DNA of 64,000 nucleotides from Lachnospiraceae bacterium (GTDB lineage Bacteria; Bacillota; Clostridia; Lachnospirales; Lachnospiraceae), in assembly GCA_017509985.1 (NCBI GenBank), contig JAFWOE010000048.1:1-64000 (forward strand). The letters are read 5' to 3'. Shown here piece after piece: positions 9,656 to 17,308 of this stretch. The notes below the pieces were generated by a model. The model had not been told where the DNA came from. It ran no database searches and worked only from the letters and a program-made list of their open reading frames with translations. Numbering within the stretch: position 1 is the stretch's first letter; each line of letters opens with the position of its first letter. A program made the position numbers and the translations under genes.

Positions 9656-11102
9656 TGCCGGTCAACGCGGAAGCTATCTGCGCAGCCTGAAGTTCCGTAT
9701 TATGATACTCATGATCCTGATCGGTATCGTCCCGACGGTGATCGTTGCAGCAGTTGTAATACGTAATTATGAACAGAGAGCCGTTACGAGCCGAAGCGTT
9801 ACTGTTAAAAATCAATGTGATATCATCGCAAACAAACTGGTGAAGGAAAGCTATTTTAAGGACCAGGGCAATGAGAACATTAATGCCCAGTTCAAAATGC
9901 TTACCAGTATCTACGGCGGCAGGATCCTTGTCATCAACAAGGACTACCGTGTTATTAAGGATACCTATAATCTGGCAAACAGAAGATACATCCTTTCACC
10001 GAAAGTTATTGACTGCTTCTCCGGAGAAGAGAGCAGTGTCTATAATTCGGATGACCATTTTGTCGAATTAACGGTCAAGATCACAGACCCGGACAGTACC
10101 AGCGATGAGATCATCGGTGTCATGCTGGTCAGCTTTTCCACGAAGGAGATCGACTACAACAGCCGGTTCATGCAGAGGCAGGGCCTTATGATCCTCGGTA
10201 TCCTGGTGGCGGTCATCATCGTCGGCGGCTATCTGCTGGCCGGCCTTCTTGTGGCACCGTTCGATCGGATCACAAGAGCGATCCGGGCGACCAAGGGAGA
10301 TCTTCTGACAGAAATGCAGCCGGTAAGGACTTATGAGGAGACGGAGCAGATCTCCAGCGCTTTCAATAAGCTGATCTCACAGGTCAATGTTCTGAATGAA
10401 TCCCGGTCGGAATTCGTGGCGAACGTATCTCATGAACTGAAGACGCCTCTGGCTTCCATGAAAGTGCTGGCCGATTCCATTATTATGAATCCCGACACTA
10501 CACAGGAAGAGTACAGGGAATTCATGTACGATATTTCTTCCGAGATCGACAGAGAGAACGCGATCATCAACGACCTGCTTTCCCTGGTCCGCATGGAGAA
10601 GAGAGTGGATGATCTCAACGTCACCGAAACGAACGTGAACGAATTGCTGGAGCTGATCGTCAAGCGACTTAAACCGATTGCCGACAAAGCCAATGTGGAG
10701 CTTAGGTACGAATGCTTCCGCCCGGTAACGGCTCAGATCGATGAGACCAAGATCGCTCTGGTGATGACAAACCTGATCGAAAACGGTATAAAGTACAATA
10801 AGCCGGAAGGCGGCTGGGTTAATGTTGCCCTGAATTCGGATCAGAGTTTTATGTATCTGACGGTTTCAGATTCCGGCATAGGCATCCCGGAAGAGTCACT
10901 GGATCATATTTTTGAAAGATTTTACCGTGTGGACAAAAGCCATTCCCGTGAGATCGGCGGCACCGGGCTCGGTCTGGCCATTACCAAGAGCGCGATCACT
11001 ATGCACAACGGTGCGATTAAAGTCACAAGTACTGAAGGCGAGGGCTCCTCTTTCCTGGTACGCATCCCGCTGACGCATATCGATATGGGGGCAGTGTCAT
11101 GA
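9612..11102 (+). CDS. Membrane sensor histidine kinase (start uncertain)
   Basis: The protein has a first membrane helix just after LKFRIMILMILIG, an extracytoplasmic region, and a second helix (ILGILVAVIIVGGYLLAG). HAMP, HisKA (phospho-accepting His in NVSHELKTPLAS) and HATPase_c domains follow (N box NLIENGIKYN, GGTGLGLAI). It phosphorylates the upstream regulator. The start is unclear: GTG 9576, ATG 9612 and TTG 9633 are in frame, but none has a well-spaced ribosome site. An ATG at 9655 that overlaps the regulator's stop is out of frame by one base. The end overlaps the next ATG. Confidence 0.88.
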   Translation: MFIPSGELVTISRTDAGQRGSYLRSLKFRIMILMILIGIVPTVIVAAVVIRNYEQRAVTSRSVTVKNQCDIIANKLVKESYFKDQGNENINAQFKMLTSIYGGRILVINKDYRVIKDTYNLANRRYILSPKVIDCFSGEESSVYNSDDHFVELTVKITDPDSTSDEIIGVMLVSFSTKEIDYNSRFMQRQGLMILGILVAVIIVGGYLLAGLLVAPFDRITRAIRATKGDLLTEMQPVRTYEETEQISSAFNKLISQVNVLNESRSEFVANVSHELKTPLASMKVLADSIIMNPDTTQEEYREFMYDISSEIDRENAIINDLLSLVRMEKRVDDLNVTETNVNELLELIVKRLKPIADKANVELRYECFRPVTAQIDETKIALVMTNLIENGIKYNKPEGGWVNVALNSDQSFMYLTVSDSGIGIPEESLDHIFERFYRVDKSHSREIGGTGLGLAITKSAITMHNGAIKVTSTEGEGSSFLVRIPLTHIDMGAVS

Positions 11103-12007
11103 AGAAGGTTTTGAGCTTACTCCTTATCTGTATACTGGTATTGACCGGCTGCAGCATGAAGAATGCATCCAAAGATGCATCGGGGATCTATTTCCTTCGC
11201 AGCAGCGGGAAAGAGCTGGCTTCGGCGGAATTTCATATTGAAGAGGAAGATGTAGAGAAATGGGCCCGGAAGACAGCAGATGCCCTGAACAACGGCGAAG
11301 GAGTTCCGGCAGACGGTATGAATCTTTTCAGCGGAGGTGTACGGATCAATGATCTGTCATTTGCCGGTACGATTCTGACGGTGGATCTGAATCCGGCGTA
11401 TGAAAGCCAGGATACTGCCCGCAAACTGCTGATCCGTGCCGGAATTACAAAAACCATGACGCAGAATCCGGGGATAACCGCTGTTGCGGTTAATGTGGAC
11501 GGGAAGCCGATCTATGATTCCACCGGCAATGAGATCGGAGCTATGACCGCGGGAATGTATGTCGATGACAGTGCGGATGATATCAGCAATTATCGCAGTA
11601 CATCCATGACGCTTTACTTTACGAATGAGCGGGGAGATACGCTGATACCGGAGTACCGTGACGTTTATTATTCCGTCAATACCCCGGTAGAGCAGGCCGT
11701 TGTGAACGAACTGCTTCAGGGACCATCGTCGATCGTGCTTTTCCGAACGATCCCTGCTGAAACCAATGTTCTTAATGTAACGATCCAGGATGATATCTGC
11801 TATGTCAATTTTGATGAAGGCTTCCTGAACAATACGCTGAAAAACGATCCGGAAGTGCAGATCTATTCGATCGTCAATTCCCTGAGCAAAGTGTGTCAGG
11901 TTGAAAAGGTTGCTTTTTCCGTTAACGGAAGCAGTCAGGTCACCTTAAAGGACAAGATCAGTCTGGATACTGTTTTTTCACCAAATATGGAACTGGTGGA
12001 AGAATAA
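11099..12007 (+). CDS. GerMN-domain lipoprotein
   Basis: This 302-residue exported protein has a lipobox LVLTGC with Cys18. Two GerMN-like halves are seen: one around residues 60-140 (INDLSFAGTILTVDLNPAY) and one around 165-290 (TLYFTNERGDTLIPE, then VNELLQGP and CYVNFDEGFLNN). GerMN domains are found in spore germination protein GermM and in sensor-associated lipoproteins. The ATG overlaps the kinase stop (ATGA), so it is translationally coupled and may modulate the kinase at the membrane, which is inference. It is not necessarily a sporulation gene. Confidence 0.85.
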   Translation: MKKVLSLLLICILVLTGCSMKNASKDASGIYFLRSSGKELASAEFHIEEEDVEKWARKTADALNNGEGVPADGMNLFSGGVRINDLSFAGTILTVDLNPAYESQDTARKLLIRAGITKTMTQNPGITAVAVNVDGKPIYDSTGNEIGAMTAGMYVDDSADDISNYRSTSMTLYFTNERGDTLIPEYRDVYYSVNTPVEQAVVNELLQGPSSIVLFRTIPAETNVLNVTIQDDICYVNFDEGFLNNTLKNDPEVQIYSIVNSLSKVCQVEKVAFSVNGSSQVTLKDKISLDTVFSPNMELVEE

Positions 12008-12085
12008 TCGAATACCGGCATCCGGATTTCTTCGGGTGCCGATCAGCTGAATTTCAATTCTTTTCAGTCAGAATGGAGGAAACTG

Positions 12086-14335
12086 TTGGAAAAGAGGCCG
12101 CTGTGCCTTGTTTTCTTCGGTCTGATCATTCTTATCGTGATCCTTGATCTTTCGGGGATCGTCATCGGCGTTCCGCCGGATTTGAAGGAAGCGGAAAAAA
12201 CGCTGAAAAATTATGATGGCGGCTGTATGGTTTCAGGCGTCCTTTCAGATCGAAGCAAAACGGAAAAAGGCTATTCCTACCATCTCAAAGACGCAGTGAT
12301 TACTCACCGGAAGAGGACTTTTCATATCGGCTGCGTCCGGATAAATTCCACATCTCATAAATTCAAAGTCGGGTCGGAGATCAGGGCCTACGGAAGACTC
12401 GCGTTTTACGAAAGAGCTTCCAATCCCGGCGGTTTTGATGCAAAAAAGTATTATATGGGTGAGAATGTATATTCTTCGCTTAATTTAAGATCTTTTACTG
12501 TACTTAAAGAACCTGCGTACTACCTGCCGGCAGAGATTGGCGCAAAGGTCCGGGAAGACCTCTCGGAAACCTTTATTTCAGTAATGGGTGAAAAAGCCGG
12601 AGGTATCCTTTCGGCCATGATCATCGGAGACCGGAGCGGGATCGACGAAGAGACCCGGATTAATTACTCAGTTTCGGGTCTTTCCCATCTTCTGGCCATA
12701 TCCGGACTTCATATCGGGATCTTCGGTGCAGCATTGCTGTCCCTGTTGCTCATCATCGGTATGCCCAGGCTTCCGGCTTCATTACTTTCGTCCTTCCTCC
12801 TGATCCTCTACAGTGTTTTTTCCGGAGGAAGGGAGTCAACTGTACGTGCCGCCGTCATGTTTACTGCGGGGGCGGCCGCCGTCCTTTTGCGGAAAAGCTA
12901 CGATACTTTATCAGCACTGAGCCTTTCAGGTATTGTCCTGATCCTGATCAATCCGTACCGGATCTACAGGGTCGGTTTCCAGCTTTCCTTTGCAGCAGTA
13001 GCTGGTCTGGCTGTACTCTATCCGCAGTTTAAAAAGGCTTTTCGGACGAATGCTGATAGGAAAAAGGCCGGGATGAATCCGATCCGCCGTGTGAAGACGA
13101 TGATTCAGGAAGGCGCTATGGTGTGGCAGAGCGAAAATGCAGCTACGATACCGATCGTCCTTTGGAACTATTCGGAGATCCCGGTCTTTCAGGCGGCTGC
13201 CAATATCCTGCTGGTTCCCCTGACCGAGATCATCCTGCTCCTGGGGATCGCGGGCGGAGCGGTATCTGTGGTGTATCCGGCAGCCGGCCGCCTGGGCCTG
13301 TTTGTTCCTGCTTTTCTTATCCGTATTCAGGAAGGAGCAGGGGCGTTTCTTCGATGGATCCCGGGAGCTGTCTGGATCACAGGCTTCCCCGGAATCTTCA
13401 GGGTACTGCTTTATTATTCCGGACTTTTTATCCTGATTGCAGTATGGATCAGGACGCGGTCAGGGGATAAAAATCAGGCAAAATTGAAACCGGCGGTCGT
13501 GATTCCGGACTTTCTGATGATCTTTATGATCTTTATACGTGTTCCAAACAGTTTTGAGGTCACAGCCCTGGATGTGGGACAGGGGGATTGCGCTGCGCTT
13601 ACGGCTGAAAACGGAAGTGCTTTTCTTATCGACGGAGGAAGCAGCTCCATTCGGAATGCCGGCAGCAATGTGATCCTTCCGTATTTGAAAAACAAGGGAA
13701 TCGGTTCCCTCGAAGGAATCTTTATTTCCCACGATGATGCAGACCATGTGAATGGAATCGAACAGCTGCTTGCTATGTCCTCGCAAAATCTGACAGCAAT
13801 ACAGGTAAAAAGAGTTTTCATGCCCTTCTGGATGCTGGAGGATGAATCCTGTGCAGAACTGATCGGCATCGCCGAATCAGCCGGAGCCGAAGTGATCGGT
13901 CTGAAAGCGGGAGACCGGATCAGCAGTTCGGGAATGGAAATAGAGGTTCTTTCTCCGGATCCGGAGGCCGGGTTTACGGGTAATGAAGGATCACTGGTCC
14001 TGGGAGTAAGATATCGCAGCTTTTCCGGACTGTTTACAGGAGACCTCGGAGGGGAAGCGGAAGATCAAATTCTGGAAAACCTGGACCATTACAGTATCCT
14101 GAAGGCAGGTCATCACGGATCTGCCAATTCGACCTCATCAGAATTTCTGGCGGCGGTAAAGCCGGATTTCTGCATTATCAGCGCGCCCCGGATCAGCAGT
14201 TACGGACACCCTTCACCGGAAATGCTGGATAGACTGGAACAGGCACAGGTACCCTGGCTTCAGACCGGGATCTCCGGAGCACTTTCCTTTACAGTACGTC
14301 GTGATCGCATCATTATAAGGCCATATAAAGTGTAA
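12086..14335 (+). CDS. comEC: DNA internalisation competence protein ComEC/Rec2
   Basis: This 749-residue polytopic membrane protein forms the channel that takes in single-stranded DNA. It has an N-terminal DUF4131 region and a competence domain with many helices (LSHLLAISGLHIGIFG). The C-terminal part is a metallo-beta-lactamase-like domain (from about 495: DVGQGDCAAL, SHDDADHVNG, GHHGSANSTSS). The start is TTG 12086 with GGAGG 6 bases upstream. All domains appear intact. In Firmicutes comEC is commonly followed by holA and rpsT, as here, but a glycosyltransferase gene is interposed. Confidence 0.95.
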   Translation: MEKRPLCLVFFGLIILIVILDLSGIVIGVPPDLKEAEKTLKNYDGGCMVSGVLSDRSKTEKGYSYHLKDAVITHRKRTFHIGCVRINSTSHKFKVGSEIRAYGRLAFYERASNPGGFDAKKYYMGENVYSSLNLRSFTVLKEPAYYLPAEIGAKVREDLSETFISVMGEKAGGILSAMIIGDRSGIDEETRINYSVSGLSHLLAISGLHIGIFGAALLSLLLIIGMPRLPASLLSSFLLILYSVFSGGRESTVRAAVMFTAGAAAVLLRKSYDTLSALSLSGIVLILINPYRIYRVGFQLSFAAVAGLAVLYPQFKKAFRTNADRKKAGMNPIRRVKTMIQEGAMVWQSENAATIPIVLWNYSEIPVFQAAANILLVPLTEIILLLGIAGGAVSVVYPAAGRLGLFVPAFLIRIQEGAGAFLRWIPGAVWITGFPGIFRVLLYYSGLFILIAVWIRTRSGDKNQAKLKPAVVIPDFLMIFMIFIRVPNSFEVTALDVGQGDCAALTAENGSAFLIDGGSSSIRNAGSNVILPYLKNKGIGSLEGIFISHDDADHVNGIEQLLAMSSQNLTAIQVKRVFMPFWMLEDESCAELIGIAESAGAEVIGLKAGDRISSSGMEIEVLSPDPEAGFTGNEGSLVLGVRYRSFSGLFTGDLGGEAEDQILENLDHYSILKAGHHGSANSTSSEFLAAVKPDFCIISAPRISSYGHPSPEMLDRLEQAQVPWLQTGISGALSFTVRRDRIIIRPYKV

Positions 14336-14354
14336 AAACGGTTCCGGATTACGG

Positions 14355-14383
14355 TTGAGAGAAAGCGCGGAACGATGTATAAT
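14355..14383 (+). promoter_or_regulatory. Predicted sigma-A promoter for the glycosyltransferase gene
   Basis: TTGAGA (14355-14360) and a perfect TATAAT (14378-14383) are separated by 17 bases, 27 bases before the ATG at 14411. Confidence 0.75.
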
Positions 14384-14410
14384 CCTTAATAGTCAGAACG
14401 GAGGATATAG

Positions 14411-15124
14411 ATGGACATTTTATACATAGTAATTCCGGCTTTTAATGAAGAAGAGAATATTATCACCGTACTGAACGACTGGTATCCGATCGTGGAAGCG
14501 CATAATGCAGAGGGTTTATCCAGGCTGGTTGTAGTGGACGACGGGAGTAAGGATTCCACTCCCAGGCTGCTTGCTGAAGAAGCAGTCAGGCGTCCTCTTT
14601 TGACTGTACTTCATAAGGAAAACGGCGGACACGGCGCAGCTATCCGTTTCGGATACGAATATGCTGTAAATCAGGGCGCGGATTATGTGTTCCAGACCGA
14701 TTCCGACGGTCAGACGCTGCCTGCGGAGTTTGAACCGTTCTGGAGGCAGAGAAAGCGTTTTGATATGGTAATAGGTCAGAGAAGCCTGCGGGAAGACGGA
14801 GCTGCCCGGATCATGGTTACCCGTGTCCTGAAACTTGTGCTTCTCTCGATTTTTAAAGAGTGGATTCCGGATGCCAACACACCTTTCCGTCTGATGAAAG
14901 CGGAACCCTTAAAAGACGCCCTCCGATACATTCAGACAGATGAAAGCCTTACGAATGTATGCATTTCGGCCATTTTTGCGAAAAGAGGCCGGAATGTGCT
15001 ATATCGACAGATCACTTTCCGTCAGCGGCAGGGCGGCGTCAATTCCATCAACCTCAAAAAGATCACTGTGATCGGCAGGAATGCCCTGGCCCGGTTCGCA
15101 GAACTGAACCGGATGCTGGAGTGA
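14411..15124 (+). CDS. Family 2 glycosyltransferase (polyprenyl-phosphate mannosyltransferase-like)
   Basis: This 237-residue GT-A fold protein has the start VIPAFNEEENI, the nucleotide-binding VVVDDGSKDSTP, and the metal-binding FQTDSDGQT. No membrane helix is evident, so it resembles the soluble DPM1-like group that charges polyprenyl phosphate with a sugar. The donor and acceptor cannot be told. CGGAGGA precedes the ATG and a good promoter lies upstream, so it is probably its own transcription unit, reading into holA. Confidence 0.88.
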   Translation: MDILYIVIPAFNEEENIITVLNDWYPIVEAHNAEGLSRLVVVDDGSKDSTPRLLAEEAVRRPLLTVLHKENGGHGAAIRFGYEYAVNQGADYVFQTDSDGQTLPAEFEPFWRQRKRFDMVIGQRSLREDGAARIMVTRVLKLVLLSIFKEWIPDANTPFRLMKAEPLKDALRYIQTDESLTNVCISAIFAKRGRNVLYRQITFRQRQGGVNSINLKKITVIGRNALARFAELNRMLE

Positions 15125-15187
15125 TTGCTGCATTCTGAACAGATGACAAACGGAACCGACACGAATCCATAGAATTACAGAAAAACC

Positions 15188-16186
15188 ATGAAACGCATTG
15201 CGGAAGATATCAAATCCGGAGAATTTAATAAACTGTATCTGCTGTTCGGCGAGGAAGCTTATCTCAGGAAGCTGTATTTGTCGCGGCTTCTGACTGCACT
15301 CGGAGCCGAAGAGGGCGACATGAATTTTACACGATTCTCCGGCAGGAATACAAAAGAGGACGACATCATAAGCATTTGTGATACCATGCCTTTTTTTGCA
15401 GAGCGAAGGGTCGTTCTGGTCGATGGTGCGGAGCTGTTTAAGGAGAAACACGAAAAGCTTACCGAGTATTTGAAGGAACTTCCGGATTTTGTCACGCTGA
15501 TCCTGAACGAAGAGAGTGCAGACAAAAGGAGCCGCCTTTATAAGGAGATCGCAAAAAACGGCTGTGCTGCGGAATTTGTTCCGCTGGATGAAAAGGGATT
15601 ATCGGACTGGGTGCTGAGGAGACTGGGAAAAGATCATAAAAAGATACGAAAGAGCACCCTGGAACGCTTTCTTTCTACCGCAGGGAATGATTTAAGTTAT
15701 ATCAACAACGAAGTGGACAAGCTGGTTTCCTATACGGAGGGAAGGGAAGAGATCACGGCGGAGGATATTCAGGCGGTCTGTTCCCCGGTTATAGAGAATA
15801 AGATCTTTGAACTGGTTTCCGCAACGGCGGAAGGGGACCGGAAAAAGGCTCTGGAAAAATACGATGATCTTCTGGTTTTAAAAGAGCCGCCGATGCGGAT
15901 CCTTTATCTGATCGCCAAGCAGTTTGACCGGCTGATGAATATAAGGGAACTTCAGGAAAAGGGGCTGGGGCAGGCCGCGATCGCGGACCAGCTGAAGATC
16001 AAACCGTACGCTGTAAAAATGTCAATGCCTGCTGTGCGGCGCTATTCACTGGCGGAGCTCCGGGAGGCGGTGGAAGAGATGGTCCGGTACGAAACGGACG
16101 TTAAGACCGGGATGCTGGATGAAAGGCTCAGCGTGGAGCTGATCATTCTGAAGTACTCCGGCACAAAAAAAGACTTCGTCCGATAA
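15188..16186 (+). CDS. holA: DNA polymerase III subunit delta (clamp loader)
   Basis: This 332-residue protein matches the HolA family: N-terminal ATPase-like fold without a working P-loop (YLLFGEEAYLRKLY, FFAERRVVLVDGAEL), then GNDLSYINNEVDKLVSY, and the C-terminal collar helices ending VELIILKYSG. It opens the sliding clamp within the clamp loader. The ribosome site is weak. The gene converges on rpsT, and the rpsT terminator hairpin lies partly inside its last codons (16165-16202). Confidence 0.93.
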   Translation: MKRIAEDIKSGEFNKLYLLFGEEAYLRKLYLSRLLTALGAEEGDMNFTRFSGRNTKEDDIISICDTMPFFAERRVVLVDGAELFKEKHEKLTEYLKELPDFVTLILNEESADKRSRLYKEIAKNGCAAEFVPLDEKGLSDWVLRRLGKDHKKIRKSTLERFLSTAGNDLSYINNEVDKLVSYTEGREEITAEDIQAVCSPVIENKIFELVSATAEGDRKKALEKYDDLLVLKEPPMRILYLIAKQFDRLMNIRELQEKGLGQAAIADQLKIKPYAVKMSMPAVRRYSLAELREAVEEMVRYETDVKTGMLDERLSVELIILKYSGTKKDFVR

Positions 16187-16202
16187 GAGGGGGCGGACGA
16201 AG
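16165..16202 (-). terminator. Terminator of rpsT, overlapping the 3' end of holA
   Basis: A 9-bp stem CTTCGTCCG/CGGACGAAG (16174-16182 and 16194-16202) is followed on the minus strand by TCT and six T. On the plus strand no T-run follows, so it serves rpsT. Confidence 0.75.
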
Positions 16203-16228
16203 CCTGAAAGTACTTTAAAACAGATTTA

Positions 16229-16492
16229 TTACTGGATAGAGTTGACAGCTTTGCTTATGCGGGCTACTTTGCGGGATGCGTTGTTCTTATGGTAAACGCC
16301 CTTGGTCTGAGCCTTGTCGATCGCGGAGATCGCATCGGTAAGAGCAGCATTTGCTGCAGCAGCATCGTTGTTAGCAACTGCAGTGTCAACTTTTTTGATT
16401 GCAGTTTTAACAGCTGACTTGATCGCTTTGTTTCTGGCAGCCTTGGTCTGGTTTACCAGAATACGCTTCTTTGCTGATTTGATGTTAGCCAA
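16229..16492 (-). CDS. rpsT: 30S ribosomal protein S20
   Basis: This 87-residue basic protein binds 16S rRNA in the small subunit body. The start is TTG at 16492 (protein start M-ANIKSAKKRI), supported by TAAGGAGG with 8-base spacing; the frame continues upstream, but those residues are not S20-like. The family ending DKAQTKGVYHKNNASRKVAR is present. It is a single-gene unit with its own promoter and terminator. The TTG start matches the known use of a weak start codon in rpsT of other bacteria for autoregulation, which is suggestive only. Confidence 0.97.
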   Translation of the reverse strand: MANIKSAKKRILVNQTKAARNKAIKSAVKTAIKKVDTAVANNDAAAANAALTDAISAIDKAQTKGVYHKNNASRKVARISKAVNSIQ

Positions 16493-16567
16493 ACTGTACA
16501 CCTCCTTATAGACTGATTCGTCGGGCAAACGGTTAGACACGGAAATACCCTTGCCGCGAACTACAAT

Positions 16568-16596
16568 ATAATAAAATAACACGGACCCTTTGTCAA
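16568..16596 (-). promoter_or_regulatory. Predicted sigma-A promoter for rpsT
   Basis: On the minus strand a perfect TTGACA (16591-16596) and TATTAT (16568-16573) are separated by 17 bases, leaving a leader of about 70 bases. Confidence 0.8.
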
Positions 16597-16670
16597 CAAC
16601 AATCCGAAGATAATCCGAGAAAATATGTCAGAAAACGCTGATTGCGCCCTGACTGAACCGAGGCAGCTTG

Positions 16671-17297
16671 ATGATAATATGCAATTTTACGGATTCCTAT
16701 AAAAAAATAGACGATCAGAAGATCCGGGAAGGACGAATCCTGGACTTCTCGGATCTGGCCGAATGCTGCGGTTACTGTTCGGATGCGGCAGCCGGAGTCA
16801 TCCGTGAACGGATCAAAAAGGAAGATGTGCACGGGGTTCGCTATATTGACGACGGAAACCATCATTATCTCTCAAAAATCTGGATGGAAAAAATAGACGA
16901 ACCTTTCGACCTGTGTGTGTTTGATCACCATACGGATCTTCAGGCTCCGGGCCTTCTTCCGTATCTGTCCTGCGGAAGCTGGATCCGTGACAGCCTTGAG
17001 GAATTACAGCTCCTGGAAGAAGTGTATCTGATCGGGATCCCGTCCGGGGAAACGATTCCGGACGATGTGCCGGCAGAGCGGATCCATGTGATCCCGGAGG
17101 AAGAGGCAAATACCGGTTCGCTGACAGTTCCGGACAGCGGCAGACCGATTTATATTTCTGTGGATCTGGACGTCCTCTCCGAGGATGAATTCACGAGTAT
17201 CTGGGATCAGGGGAGCATGAAAAAAGAACGGCTCCGGGAATGGATCCGTTCGTTAGAAAACTGCAGGAGAATCCTTGCTGAAGACTACTGCGGTTAA
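16671..17297 (+). CDS. Compact arginase-fold (ureohydrolase-like) protein
   Basis: This 208-residue protein carries the three metal-binding signatures of the arginase/deacetylase fold in altered form: IDDGNHHYLSK (for GGDHS), CVFDHHTDLQ (for DAHxD) and YISVDLDVLSEDE (for SxDxDxxDP). Several His/Asp ligands remain, so it is probably a metal-dependent hydrolase. Typical arginases have about 300 residues, so this is a reduced version and the substrate is unknown. ATG 16671 is chosen because GAGG lies 7 bases upstream; TTG 16668 is the alternative. Its stop is 11 bases from the convergent P-type ATPase gene. Confidence 0.75.
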   Translation: MIICNFTDSYKKIDDQKIREGRILDFSDLAECCGYCSDAAAGVIRERIKKEDVHGVRYIDDGNHHYLSKIWMEKIDEPFDLCVFDHHTDLQAPGLLPYLSCGSWIRDSLEELQLLEEVYLIGIPSGETIPDDVPAERIHVIPEEEANTGSLTVPDSGRPIYISVDLDVLSEDEFTSIWDQGSMKKERLREWIRSLENCRRILAEDYCG

Positions 17298-17308
17298 GAA
17301 TTTTCCTT

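Noticed and set aside
12008-12085. Hairpin CGGCATCC/GGGTGCCG between the GerMN gene and comEC as a terminator
   Set aside because: No T-run follows the stem, so termination is not supported.
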